Shown one piece after another: positions 1-6,624 of a stretch of DNA of 28,590 nt; the first letter of the stretch is position 1; each line of letters begins with the position of its first letter. The stretch lies in IMG/VR virus record IMGVR_UViG_3300035162_000149, positions 1 through 28,590 of that record. One strand, 5' to 3'. The position numbers and the translations under genes are program-made. Below the pieces are notes generated by a model, which was given only the letters and a program-made list of their open reading frames with translations, did not search any database and was not told the DNA's origin. The DNA is from a virus.

Positions 1-41
1 CTAAGTTAAAGTCCATCCCAATGTGGAGTGTACCACTATCG
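1..41. repeat. Terminal overlap, left copy
   Basis: The first 41 bases match 28550-28590 with one difference (A at 8, G at 28557). On the minus strand this is TTT versus TTC in the MDFN motif of terL, so it is synonymous. It joins the two ends of the contig in frame, which shows a circular or terminally redundant map. The mismatch suggests two sequence variants in the sample rather than a simple assembler k-mer duplication. Confidence 0.93.
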
Positions 42-724
42 TCATCAATCGCCAATACAGAGTCCTCGCGGCTAAATCCGTAATAGATCAGTCCTTGATA
101 AGTTACAAACTCAGCCTCATATTCTTGCTTAAATGTTCGCTCGTCTAAGTCAGACCTTGCAGCCTCTATTTCTTCTTGCGGTACGTTGCCACCATCGAGA
201 GTTGTATATTGAAAGGACTCCCAATCATCTGCGCCATCTTTACTTCTAACCCACAGATCATAGAAGTGATTCCTTCCTTTAGGTGTACCAATAAAAAGCG
301 CACCCCCTTTCCTGTCACTTAGTGAAGCCCTGCATACTTCGTACCAAGTCTCTGGGCGCATATCTGCAAACTCGTCAAGCACGATATAATCTAAAGCCCT
401 TCCTCGCAGGTTGTTTGGCTTCTCTGCGCCCTTTAAGGCTATGTATGATCCGTTGATTAGCTTAATAGTCAGAGAAGTTTCGTTAGTCTTGGCAATGTAC
501 TCTTGTGGAATTGTATTGATTAGCATGTTCCAACAGATTTCTTTTGCCGCCCCGTATGTTGGAGCCACGTACCAGATGTTTTTATTGTGGCCCGATATAG
601 CCGCCCTAAGCAGCGCAGCAGTAGCAGTAAAGGTTTTTCCAAATCGCCTGCCAGCAACAACAGAAACAAAACGAGCCTTAGATAAAAATATCTCAGACTG
701 CGGCTTTGTTAATTGCATCTGCAT
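1..724 (-). CDS. terL: Terminase large subunit, N-terminal ATPase part (gene continues at 28590)
   Basis: This is the packaging motor ATPase that drives DNA into the prohead with TerS and portal. The sequence encodes a Walker A motif GRRFGKT (residues 25-31), a Walker B motif ending VLDE (D117, E118) and a downstream IGTPKGR stretch typical of the terminase coupling region. The frame stays open to the left edge and continues at the right edge through the 41-base overlap. The joined gene runs 724 to 1 and then 28549 to 28053, giving 406 residues, a normal TerL length. ATG at 724 and ATG at 718 are both possible starts. Both lie inside the end of TerS, which stops at 693, so translation is probably coupled. 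The nuclease half is listed separately at 28053-28590. Confidence 0.95.
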   Translation of the reverse strand, partial: MQMQLTKPQSEIFLSKARFVSVVAGRRFGKTFTATAALLRAAISGHNKNIWYVAPTYGAAKEICWNMLINTIPQEYIAKTNETSLTIKLINGSYIALKGAEKPNNLRGRALDYIVLDEFADMRPETWYEVCRASLSDRKGGALFIGTPKGRNHFYDLWVRSKDGADDWESFQYTTLDGGNVPQEEIEAARSDLDERTFKQEYEAEFVTYQGLIYYGFSREDSVLAIDDDSGTLHIGMDFNL

Positions 725-1055
725 CCACAATTATATTTATTGGGGGTATCTCTTTAACTGGCTCAATGTATTCGTCACCCCAAGATTCTCGATCTCTTTT
801 CTTTAGGTAAAAAATAATAGAGGTAGTGTCGCCATCGATTGCCTTTTTATATAGCGCATTGGCAACATCATGAATACCTTCGCTCCTTCCCTTTTTTATA
901 GCCTCTGAAAACTCTGGAAACTCTTTCTGGCGCTCGTATATTGTAGCATCACTTACACCAAGGCAATGAGCTATCTGTGTAACCGTAAGCCCTTTGGAAG
1001 CCATCTCGCGAGCTTTAGAGCATGTTGACTCGTCAGGTATCCATTTAGGTCGCAT
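693..1055 (-). CDS. terS: Terminase small subunit
   Basis: A 120-residue protein that probably recognises phage DNA and hands it to TerL. Residues about 18-45 form a helix-turn-helix (GLTVTQIAHCLGVSDATIYE), as in homeodomain-like TerS proteins, followed by a charged helical region. It sits directly upstream of terL, whose start overlaps its 3' end by about 30 bases. Its ATG overlaps the stop of the preceding gene as TAATG, with GAGG just upstream. Family assignment rests on the HTH, the size and the position before an unmistakable terL. Confidence 0.85.
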   Translation of the reverse strand: MRPKWIPDESTCSKAREMASKGLTVTQIAHCLGVSDATIYERQKEFPEFSEAIKKGRSEGIHDVANALYKKAIDGDTTSIIFYLKKRDRESWGDEYIEPVKEIPPINIIVDADAINKAAV

Positions 1056-1306
1056 TAAACCTCAGTGCCGAATAATTCATCGGCAGTTAGTAACGGTTTT
1101 TCTTGTTCAAAATGTTTAACTTCAGTTATTTCTTCAATTTGCTCTGTGACAGACGCGCACCAGTCAGAAAGGGCTTCGCGCACTTGATTTCGCTGAACAT
1201 CAGTTTCCATCAATGAATCAATAATAGCGTCAAACTGGGAAAGGTAATTTTTTAGCTCAAAAAATAGACATTCATCTATATGCGAAGTTATTTGCAAAGA
1301 GTTCAT
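1055..1306 (-). CDS. Unknown acidic protein, first gene of the terminase operon
   Basis: An 83-residue acidic protein starting MNSLQITSHI and ending in LFGTEV. I do not recognise it. It looks helical, with no membrane segment or metal-binding motif. The ATG at 1306 is preferred over an upstream in-frame TTG at 1318. Its ribosome binding site is weak (GGTGCGGT). It is the first gene after promoter 1337-1366 and is coupled to terS by TAATG, so a packaging or regulatory role is possible but unproven. Confidence 0.7.
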   Translation of the reverse strand: MNSLQITSHIDECLFFELKNYLSQFDAIIDSLMETDVQRNQVREALSDWCASVTEQIEEITEVKHFEQEKPLLTADELFGTEV

Positions 1307-1336
1307 ACCGCACCGCAAAGTGTAATTAGTTACGGT

Positions 1337-1366
1337 ATTGTAGCGGGTTTTAAACGTAAGTGTAAA
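1337..1366 (-). promoter_or_regulatory. Promoter for the terminase/late operon
   Basis: Reading leftwards, TTTACA (1366-1361) is followed after 18 bases by TACAAT (1342-1337). These match the sigma-70 -35 and -10 boxes at 5 of 6 positions each. The predicted start near 1330 leaves a short leader before the gene starting at 1306. It shares its TTTAC -35 core with four other promoter-like sites in this phage. Confidence 0.6.
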
Positions 1367-1435
1367 CTAGTTAAGGTCTTGCACCGCCACAGCCAGCAGC
1401 GAAGTCACTACAAAAATAATCATATAAATAATCAC
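1367..1435 (-). CDS. Possible 22-residue membrane peptide
   Basis: A very short frame from GTG (1435) to TAG (1367). The AGAGG ribosome binding site at 1445-1441 is well placed. The product, MIIYMIIFVVTSLLAVAVQDLN, is almost wholly hydrophobic, so it would be a single membrane helix. A TACAAT box at 1471-1466 could serve as its -10. It ends one base before the -35 box of the terminase promoter. Frames this short arise by chance; the ribosome site and hydrophobic pattern are the only support. Confidence 0.35.
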   Translation of the reverse strand: MIIYMIIFVVTSLLAVAVQDLN

Positions 1436-1516
1436 GGTTGCCTCTTTGTTAGTAAATAAAGGCGCATTGTAAAGACTATTATTTATGATTTGAAATGATT
1501 GGTTATTATTAGATAG

Positions 1517-1532
1517 ATACCATTTATGGTAT
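1517..1532. promoter_or_regulatory. Operator-like palindrome ATACCAT-TT-ATGGTAT
   Basis: A perfect 7-base inverted repeat separated by two bases, in AT-rich DNA upstream of the late operon. Its size and symmetry fit a dimeric repressor site. Which protein binds it is unknown; the small HTH protein at 6804-7013 is one candidate. Confidence 0.4.
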
Positions 1533-1558
1533 GTATAAATATAAATTAAGTGTGTATT

Positions 1559-1672
1559 GTAATAGGTAGCCCGTATCGGCTCCCCAGTGGGCTAGTCTGG
1601 GTCAAAAGGTCTAAGGGGAAACCTTGGCCTAAATGATCCGTTTCTGCCACCAGTGGATCAGGCTGGCAGGAG
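1559..1672. ncRNA. Structured element R1 (copy 1 of a duplicated intergenic fold)
   Basis: Helices seen directly: TAGCCC (1567-1572) with GGGCTA (1589-1594); AGGTC plus AAGG (1607-1616) with CCTT plus GGCCT (1622-1630) around a GGAAA loop; TGATCC (1634-1639) with GGATCA (1655-1660); CTGCCA (1644-1649) with TGGCAG (1664-1669). The last two interleave, giving either an H-type pseudoknot or two exclusive states. One T-G pair (1610/1627) is a wobble only in plus-strand RNA, slightly favouring that strand. It shares four blocks with the element at 6625-6759: GTAATAG (1559), CGTATCGG (1572), GGGCTA (1589) and GGGTCAA (1599). It is not a tRNA. Function and strand are unknown. Confidence 0.55.
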
Positions 1673-1734
1673 ACGCAACATGAGCGCTGGCAACAATATT
1701 ATAACCCCATACGAAATAAAATCTTGCAACCTTT

Positions 1735-1857
1735 TTATTTTTTACGCTTTTTTTTAACTTCTAAAAATTGTTGATTTGCATCTTCAATGCTAAGCCACGC
1801 TCCCCTAAAAAGAACAGCGGCAAACAAACCCAATATGGCAGAAAATATTATTTCCAT
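1735..1857 (-). CDS. Small membrane protein, 40 residues
   Basis: The frame starts with ATG at 1857, overlapping the stop of the preceding gene as TAATG, and ends TAA at 1735. The product begins with a hydrophobic helix (IIFSAILGLFAAVLF) and ends with a strongly basic tail (VKKKRKK), a typical N-out/C-in single-pass pattern. It is the last gene of the early operon. Function is unknown; a role in host membrane takeover or superinfection exclusion would be a guess. Confidence 0.6.
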   Translation of the reverse strand: MEIIFSAILGLFAAVLFRGAWLSIEDANQQFLEVKKKRKK

Positions 1858-2219
1858 TACTGCCCCGCTTCATAGCCAGCAAAAGTTTCTTCCTGAGCGT
1901 CGTTAACTTTATCAAAAGACTGTTGTACCATTTCCCTCAAGTGGCCCTCAAGATATAAATAGATATCACCTCTAATAATATTAGATAACAATGAGTCATC
2001 AGAGAAATCATAAATTCGTTGGATAAATTCACGCTGATTGATAATAATCGGCGGCAATATATCATCCCACCAACTTTCTGCGTTCATCAGAAATTTAAAG
2101 CAAATTATATCTTTAAAGCAATCGTTACATTCGAGTATGTCTCCAGTCCAGCCACTTGTTACATTTTTATAACTTGCAACCATTTCATCAAGTTGATCTT
2201 GAAACTTTGAAATGCTCAT
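1857..2219 (-). CDS. Unknown early protein, 120 residues
   Basis: An acidic protein starting MSISKFQDQL, rich in aromatic residues (GWTGD, ESWWDD) with two cysteines in ECNDC. I do not recognise the family. ATG at 2219 overlaps the stop of the upstream gene as TAATG and has GGGGGTG just before it, so it is chosen over the in-frame GTG at 2225. It is translationally coupled to small genes on both sides. Confidence 0.7.
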   Translation of the reverse strand: MSISKFQDQLDEMVASYKNVTSGWTGDILECNDCFKDIICFKFLMNAESWWDDILPPIIINQREFIQRIYDFSDDSLLSNIIRGDIYLYLEGHLREMVQQSFDKVNDAQEETFAGYEAGQ

Positions 2220-2383
2220 TAACACACCCCCAAATTAATGCAGTCGTTATAGCTCATTGTTGAGACAGTGACATAAAGCAAAAATAATATGATGCTTAAC
2301 GCAGCAAGCCTAATGCTTTCGGCACGTTTTTTGCACGCTATTTTGTTTTTAAATTCGTCAATTTTGTACGGATGGTTAATCAT
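2219..2383 (-). CDS. Small single-pass membrane protein, 54 residues
   Basis: The start ATG at 2383 overlaps the stop of the preceding gene (ATGA) and has a strong GGAGG seven bases upstream. The N-terminal half is basic and hydrophilic; the C-terminal half holds one membrane helix (LAALSIILFLLYVTVSTM) followed by a short tail with two cysteines. No family is recognised. Confidence 0.65.
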   Translation of the reverse strand: MINHPYKIDEFKNKIACKKRAESIRLAALSIILFLLYVTVSTMSYNDCINLGVC

Positions 2384-2604
2384 GCTATTGCCTCCACAGT
2401 GTTGCAGCCGTAACCGTTGTTCCAAAGATGCTCTTCAAGAGAACCAATACCTGATGCGGTCATGTGGCTTTTTATGAACTGGCTAACAGTTTCTGTAGAC
2501 CCCACCTCATTCAAGTATTCTTTAATCATATTAGCGTCAACTTCTACGGCATAGCTGACGCGAACTTTTTGCATTTTGGTTTTATACATTTTGGCTTGTG
2601 ACAT
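2380..2604 (-). CDS. Unknown basic early protein, 74 residues
   Basis: A small protein starting MSQAKMYKTKMQ, with a basic N-terminus and a C-terminal half rich in short helices (EYLNEVGSTETVSQFI). The ATG at 2604 is preceded by AAAGGG at good spacing, so the in-frame extension up to 2640 is not used. It is the first gene after promoter 2637-2665. The strand-helix-helix layout resembles small ribbon-helix-helix regulators (VRVSYAVEVDANMIKEYL), but that is a weak impression only. Confidence 0.6.
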   Translation of the reverse strand: MSQAKMYKTKMQKVRVSYAVEVDANMIKEYLNEVGSTETVSQFIKSHMTASGIGSLEEHLWNNGYGCNTVEAIA

Positions 2605-2636
2605 TTTAATACCCTTTGTTTTTTGATTGAGATATA

Positions 2637-2665
2637 ACAATAAACGATCTACTCACTAAAGTAAA
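2637..2665 (-). promoter_or_regulatory. Promoter for the 2604-1735 operon
   Basis: Leftward TTTACT (2665-2660), 17-base spacer, TATTGT (2642-2637), followed by a leader into the ATG at 2604. The extended box GTTTACTTT is identical to those at 8790 and 6794. The surrounding gap 2641-2791 is very AT-rich and contains further TATAAT-like hexamers but no gene that I can support. Confidence 0.5.
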
Positions 2666-2791
2666 CTTTTATGTATACAATAATCATGGTTTTTATATAA
2701 TATAATAGAATAAAAACAAAATGCTTATAACGTTTTATACACATAGCAAAAATATGTACATATAAACGCAAAATATAAACACTTTACTGCG

Positions 2792-3223
2792 CTAGATCTC
2801 ACCTATTCGCCATTCTTGATTTTTTATCTGTTTTTTTAGGTCTCTAGCAAACTGGATCACTTCCTCTCGCTTAAACTTGGGCGACGGCCTCCAAGCTAGT
2901 TTTTGCATAGCTCTTATTCTCCTTACGCCATACATATCCTCCATGTATATCCTATATGCTTCTTGTATTTTGGTGGTTCGCATACCATACAAGTTGCAAT
3001 TAGCACATTGTGGGTTCAGATTCTCTTCGAAAAGTTTAAACACTAAATGCTTTCGGGAGTAAAAATGACCGCCTTGCATTTTCTTATAATGATCTATTTT
3101 GCCGCAGGTAACGCACTGGCAGTATCCGTTTTCATCACTTGCTTTTAGTCTTACCAATCGTTGCAATAGCTTTGCCGCCTTCTCGACCTCTTGCGCTACA
3201 GTTGTCTTTTTACGAGCCGCCAT
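2792..3223 (-). CDS. ninG: NinG/Rap-like recombination nuclease
   Basis: A 143-residue relative of lambda NinG (Rap), which cleaves branched recombination intermediates such as Holliday junctions and D-loops. The sequence has two cysteine pairs, C37-V-T-C40 and C73-A-N-C76, framing GGHFYSRK (H53), the layout of the NinG zinc and HNH-like core. N- and C-terminal stretches are basic. It overlaps the upstream DUF3310 gene by 14 bases and is the last gene of the recombination cluster. It is shorter than lambda NinG (about 200 residues) but keeps the recognisable core. Confidence 0.85.
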   Translation of the reverse strand: MAARKKTTVAQEVEKAAKLLQRLVRLKASDENGYCQCVTCGKIDHYKKMQGGHFYSRKHLVFKLFEENLNPQCANCNLYGMRTTKIQEAYRIYMEDMYGVRRIRAMQKLAWRPSPKFKREEVIQFARDLKKQIKNQEWRIGEI

Positions 3224-3428
3224 TTTCTAACTCTTCTTGTATCAAAAAATCACAGTAGTGTTTTATTTTACGCAGATCTTCAACGCCACCTTTATCACGC
3301 CACCTAGTTATATACTTAACAATCGAACCTTCACAAAATCCAAGTTTATTAGCCATAATGTATTCGATCGGTTGATGCTTTTTACTTGAATAATGATCGC
3401 CGCCTATTTGAGTATTTATTGCTTTCAT
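3210..3428 (-). CDS. DUF3310 family protein
   Basis: A 72-residue protein with the signature of the DUF3310 family: GGDHY near the N-terminus, QPIEYI, then FCEGSIVKYITRWRDKGGVEDLRKIKHY. The family is widespread in phages and sometimes annotated as nucleotide kinase-related, but its function is not established. The start ATG overlaps the stop of the zinc-ribbon gene (ATGA) with AAAGGAG upstream. Family call is strong; role unknown. Confidence 0.85.
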   Translation of the reverse strand: MKAINTQIGGDHYSSKKHQPIEYIMANKLGFCEGSIVKYITRWRDKGGVEDLRKIKHYCDFLIQEELENGGS

Positions 3429-3598
3429 TCACTGTCTCCTTTAACAATTATTTCGCGTAGATTTTCCAAATCGCAAACAGGGCAAATACCATACGCGCAA
3501 TCATCATCGCCCAACCAGTATTCGAGAGTGTGGCCGCAATTACAGAACAGCTTTTTAATAGTGCTTAACCGAGTTGGCAGTTCGATAACATTGCTCAC
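3425..3598 (-). CDS. Small zinc-ribbon protein, 57 residues
   Basis: The gene runs from GTG at 3598, overlapping the metallophosphoesterase stop as GTGA, to TGA at 3425. The product contains C19-N-C21 and C39-P-V-C42, plus C34, a likely zinc ribbon. Aromatic and acidic residues (EYWLGDDD) lie between the pairs. Position among ninB, the phosphoesterase and ninG suggests a part in nucleic-acid transactions. The exact function is unknown. Confidence 0.7.
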   Translation of the reverse strand: MSNVIELPTRLSTIKKLFCNCGHTLEYWLGDDDCAYGICPVCDLENLREIIVKGDSE

Positions 3599-4764
3599 TT
3601 GCTCACCTTAATTTTTACTCGCGAATCTTCCCCGCTGTCTTTGTGATAAACGACAGCAGTCATCGATCTCTCAGCACCATATCCTGAGTCACTGTGCCAT
3701 TGATCTGTTGACGTAAGTGACCCCCAGCTACTAAAGAGCATAGAGCCATATTCTCGCTCAACATGATGATGAATATGCCCCATGTGACAATATCTATTTT
3801 TACTCTGCGCCCACTCATCATCAAGATTTTTTATTACCGCTTGCAAAATCTGCTCTGGCTTTATTTTATCTCCGTGATGAAAAACAAAAAGGTTATTGTG
3901 CCACTGGTAATGAATAAATTTAGAATAATTTGGCAGCACGCTTACACGCTTTTCTTTTTTATAAAGCAAATCAACGCAGCTAGATAAGTGACAAGCCATG
4001 TCTGAGTCGTGATTCCCTCTTACATTTATTACTACAACATCTTTATGCGTTTCTAACATTTTATCGATTAATATCTGAAACAAACGACCTGCTAGTTTAA
4101 ATGTCTTACCAATGCGAGTATCTACATCTACCCTAGTTCCTGCTGTAGTTTCGTTTTTGCTGCTATCTGCGTGAAAAAAATCTCCTACATTTAGCAATAC
4201 ACCAACCTCTGCATCGCCTACACGCTTAGATAATCTTTCGGTTGCATCAATTAATATTTTCGTAGCTATTTTTACATCCCAGTCATCGTCATCCATTTTT
4301 GTCTCTGAATCGGCCAGCATTCCAAAGTGATGATCGCCGATTATATAAATAGCTAAATAATCTGAGTTAATTTTCGAAGGAGCCTTAGCTGGTCTTTTTA
4401 GCCCGTCAAGCTCATCAGTGAGACCATCAACGACTGCTTGAACTTTTTCTCTTATATCATGCTTTTGCGGCTCTTGTATAACCCATTGCAAAGCAACTGA
4501 ACCATCATCTTTGTAAGCCGTTGATATTCTTTTAGCGTCAAAACCTTCGGCTGTCTGATGAACTAAATCTCGGTGCGGTGATACTCCTTGACTTGCTGCT
4601 GTTTTTTCTAAACGGATAAGCATCGTATCAACCGCACGCCTGCTGCAACCTAGAGCTTTTGACGCTTTGTTAGCCGATCCATTATTAATAACTGCATCTA
4701 ATACTTGATGATGCCTTTCAGTTTTTGCAAATTGTTTTAGTACCCTCGGATCGATCTTACTCAC
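3595..4764 (-). CDS. Calcineurin-like metallophosphoesterase with N-terminal HTH
   Basis: A 389-residue protein with two parts. Residues about 1-70 contain a helix-turn-helix-like segment (NKASKALGCSRRAVDTMLIRLEK). From about residue 138 lies a metallophosphoesterase domain with its metal ligands: D144-H-H, a GDFFH motif, G250-N-H-D253, a later HHGD and G329-H-I-H332. This arrangement is related to Mre11/SbcD-type nucleases and other phage phosphoesterases. A DNA-end processing role fits the recombination neighbours, but the substrate is not shown. The start is GTG at 4764, overlapping the ninB stop as TAGTG with AGGAGG just upstream, rather than the longer frame to 4845. Confidence 0.85.
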   Translation of the reverse strand: MSKIDPRVLKQFAKTERHHQVLDAVINNGSANKASKALGCSRRAVDTMLIRLEKTAASQGVSPHRDLVHQTAEGFDAKRISTAYKDDGSVALQWVIQEPQKHDIREKVQAVVDGLTDELDGLKRPAKAPSKINSDYLAIYIIGDHHFGMLADSETKMDDDDWDVKIATKILIDATERLSKRVGDAEVGVLLNVGDFFHADSSKNETTAGTRVDVDTRIGKTFKLAGRLFQILIDKMLETHKDVVVINVRGNHDSDMACHLSSCVDLLYKKEKRVSVLPNYSKFIHYQWHNNLFVFHHGDKIKPEQILQAVIKNLDDEWAQSKNRYCHMGHIHHHVEREYGSMLFSSWGSLTSTDQWHSDSGYGAERSMTAVVYHKDSGEDSRVKIKVSK

Positions 4765-5222
4765 TATGCCTCCTGCTGGGCTTGAAGTTCGGCATACTCG
4801 CTGTCTGCGGGTATTGATAACCGAATGCCCTGCTTGATAGCCCAATGATAGACGTTATCAAGAAAGTGTACAAACTCGCCTTTTGTAAGTGTACTAGTTC
4901 TTTTTACTTGATCAGAAATTTTCTGGTTACCAATCGAGTAGCAACAAGTTCCTAAAAATCGTTGTTTAAGCCAGAGCTTCCAGACATCGGCAGGTTCTTC
5001 GTGGTGAATCTTATGTCCTTTTTTTTCCATTTCTTTCGCTATTTCCCTGTACCAAATATGTGACATAGCGTTTTGGCTTAGACTTCTAGGGTTTTGATAA
5101 GGTTCTAATTTAACGACCATCGGAACTTGGTAGTCCCAGCCATCCATTCGCTTTAGTATGAAGGGTAACTTTTTCTCTAGCTCCTGACTGCTGCCGACTT
5201 TAACGTGGTCGCCCTGCGTCAC
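4764..5222 (-). CDS. ninB: NinB-like recombination mediator
   Basis: A 152-residue homologue of lambda NinB (Orf), a DNA-binding mediator that helps load recombination proteins on SSB-covered single strands. Family features are SLSQNAMSHIWYREIAKEME and the C-terminal TSTLTKGEFVHFLDNVYHW with final IPADSEY. The likely start is the GTG at 5222, which overlaps the upstream stop as GTGA and has GGGTGAA before it; a GTG at 5240 is also in frame. Downstream is the metallophosphoesterase. Confidence 0.85.
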   Translation of the reverse strand: MTQGDHVKVGSSQELEKKLPFILKRMDGWDYQVPMVVKLEPYQNPRSLSQNAMSHIWYREIAKEMEKKGHKIHHEEPADVWKLWLKQRFLGTCCYSIGNQKISDQVKRTSTLTKGEFVHFLDNVYHWAIKQGIRLSIPADSEYAELQAQQEA

Positions 5223-5536
5223 AGTTTCACCCGTAACCACTTAGCCATTATGCGTTCCGAATTAGTTTCAAGGTTAGAACGCGTGGCCACGCACTTTTGT
5301 GCTTCCGTATCTGATAAAAGGCTATTTTTAGTAAAACTACATGCTGGTTTTAACTGCTTGGGCGTACAGTATTGCGTACGGTACAGCCTACTTTTCATTG
5401 TTCTATATTTAATTATATCTCCGTTTAATTCGTTGCAAACTTTTACATAATCAGAAATTGTGTAAAATTTACCGTCTTCAAAAATTGAGTGTTCACCCTT
5501 AAATTCAACTAGCTTTTTATTATTTTTACTACGCAT
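5219..5536 (-). CDS. Unknown basic early protein, 105 residues
   Basis: A lysine/arginine-rich protein starting MRSKNNKKLV. Its middle part (YTISDYVKVCNELNGDIIKY) and RTMKSRLYRTQYC look like a DNA-binding or homing-type accessory fold, but I cannot place it. Four cysteines have no clear zinc spacing. It overlaps the upstream gene by 8 bases and the downstream ninB by 4, so it belongs to the replication/recombination operon. Confidence 0.65.
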   Translation of the reverse strand: MRSKNNKKLVEFKGEHSIFEDGKFYTISDYVKVCNELNGDIIKYRTMKSRLYRTQYCTPKQLKPACSFTKNSLLSDTEAQKCVATRSNLETNSERIMAKWLRVKL

Positions 5537-5900
5537 TTTTTAAATCTCCATCGTAATAAAATCCAAACTTTTGTAAATAAAAGTTTTTCATTAATGTTTT
5601 TTCTTCGTTTTCAAGCCAAGTTATATCAGTCATCTGCATATCAATGGACTTTGCCCTAATGCTCCCATTTTTACTAGACTTTTTAGCCATTGGTGAGCCG
5701 CCCTGATTTTGCGCCTTAGTCAACCAAAGATTGACAAAGCGTTTAATACCGCTTTTTGTCTTTCTCTTTGTAGGGTTAGCATCGCACCATGATTCCATAG
5801 CCATAAGCTCTTGGTGTACGTTGACTGCTGGAAAGGCTCTCTGCCAAGCGATTACATCTTTTTCTTCTGGCTGCCAATCTTCTTTAGTATTTAGTAGCAT
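5529..5900 (-). CDS. DnaT-like replication accessory protein
   Basis: A 123-residue protein with the conserved stretch found in DnaT-like and replisome-organiser C-termini: W-Q-R-A-F-P-A-V-N-V-H-Q-E-L, then ESWCDANPTKRKTKSGIKRFVNLWL and QGG. In related phages this segment helps load the host helicase. ATG at 5900 is chosen because it directly follows the stop of the nuclease gene; the longer in-frame extension to 5960 lies inside that gene. As no helicase or polymerase is encoded, this may be the main link to the host replisome. That role is inferred. Confidence 0.65.
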   Translation of the reverse strand: MLLNTKEDWQPEEKDVIAWQRAFPAVNVHQELMAMESWCDANPTKRKTKSGIKRFVNLWLTKAQNQGGSPMAKKSSKNGSIRAKSIDMQMTDITWLENEEKTLMKNFYLQKFGFYYDGDLKNA

Positions 5901-5901
5901 A

Positions 5902-6456
5902 TTATTCCCCGAATGCTTGTTGATATAGGTGAGTCTCAACCTTGTTAAAAAATAAATCAATAGACTCTAGCTCATTGTATTTCTTTTTGCCTCCATCTTC
6001 TCGCTCAATAAGGCCATCTGAGTTCTGCCCTTTTCTTTTTATCTGACAGGTATCCCAGTAATCCGATTTCCTGCACCAGCCCATAAACTTTACATTAGTC
6101 GCCAGCTTCTCTCCTTTCGGAATAAGAACACTAGCAAAAACATAATAGTGACAAGGGTAATCCCTTTGGTACAGGTTGACGTGAGTATCGTAGCTTGGCA
6201 AACATTCAACAGTTCTTTGCTTGGCTTTTAAGTCAACAGTGGCTCTGCCTATCTTAAAGTCGAAATGATAGCTCGTAGCTGCTGTGTATTCATGCTCTAA
6301 AAAACGATCACTTAAAGCGCCTTTAAAAAGCAGTTCAGCAAGGTTTCCAGCGTATTGACCTGAACCATTATCTAACATCGTCTTGCCGTTAAATGCTTTG
6401 TTGGTCGCCATCTCTAACGCTTTTTTGTGATTAGCTTCAGTTGGAACTAATATCAT
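5902..6456 (-). CDS. PD-(D/E)XK-like nuclease
   Basis: A 184-residue protein with a probable PD-(D/E)XK active site: E41, D66 (HFDF), then D75-L-K77, followed by KQRT. Such folds make restriction-like or recombination endonucleases; the substrate here is unknown. ATG at 6456 has AGAGG five bases upstream, so I prefer it over an in-frame TTG at 6489. It is the first gene after promoter 6566-6593 and the structured element at 6625-6759, and heads the replication/recombination operon. Confidence 0.65.
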   Translation of the reverse strand: MILVPTEANHKKALEMATNKAFNGKTMLDNGSGQYAGNLAELLFKGALSDRFLEHEYTAATSYHFDFKIGRATVDLKAKQRTVECLPSYDTHVNLYQRDYPCHYYVFASVLIPKGEKLATNVKFMGWCRKSDYWDTCQIKRKGQNSDGLIEREDGGKKKYNELESIDLFFNKVETHLYQQAFGE

Positions 6457-6565
6457 CTGAACCTCTTTTGTTCTCCTATGGCTCGGCAAGCCTCGCCCGA
6501 TAAAGTTAGTAAATATGTTTCTTATAATTTTCTTTTGTTACTTTTAGCAACGTTTATTAAAGATG

Positions 6566-6593
6566 ATTAAACCCTTTTACTACAAATAGTAAA
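6566..6593 (-). promoter_or_regulatory. Promoter with overlapping operator palindrome
   Basis: Leftward TTTACT (6593-6588), 16-base spacer, TTTAAT (6571-6566). The -35 is one arm of a perfect inverted repeat, TTTACTA-CAAA-TAGTAAA (6576-6593). A protein bound there would block RNA polymerase, so this promoter is probably repressible. It would drive the nuclease, DnaT-like protein, NinB and following genes. Confidence 0.55.
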
Positions 6594-6624
6594 TTTACGA
6601 TCAAAGGGCTAAAGCAACTTTGCG

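Larger units (their letters stand above)
1436..1734. other. Intergenic region between early and late blocks
   Basis: About 300 bases without a confident gene. The 1436-1558 part is AT-rich and holds the 1517-1532 palindrome and a TACAAT box. The 1559-1672 part is GC-richer and strongly folded (separate entry). A leftward TATAAT at 1703-1698 would place a transcript start near 1691, at the edge of the folded part, but I find no good -35 for it. On the plus strand an AGGAG (1668-1672) precedes ATG at 1680 and a 25-codon frame to 1757. Confidence 0.6.

Noticed and set aside
411-806. Plus-strand 131-codon frame across terL/terS
   Set aside because: It is antisense to the Walker A region and TerS end. 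terL is intact in the opposite frame.
1607-1630. Hairpin 1607-1630 as a leftward terminator of the early operon
   Set aside because: On the minus strand the stem has an A-C mismatch and an unpaired base, and is followed by only TTTT. The plus-strand fold is better, so it was kept as part of R1 rather than called a terminator.
1620-1690. Cobalamin-riboswitch resemblance (GCCAC..., AGGAGAC) on the plus strand
   Set aside because: The order and spacing of the B12 box and the conserved core are missing, and the downstream frame is only 25 codons. The short matches are probably chance.
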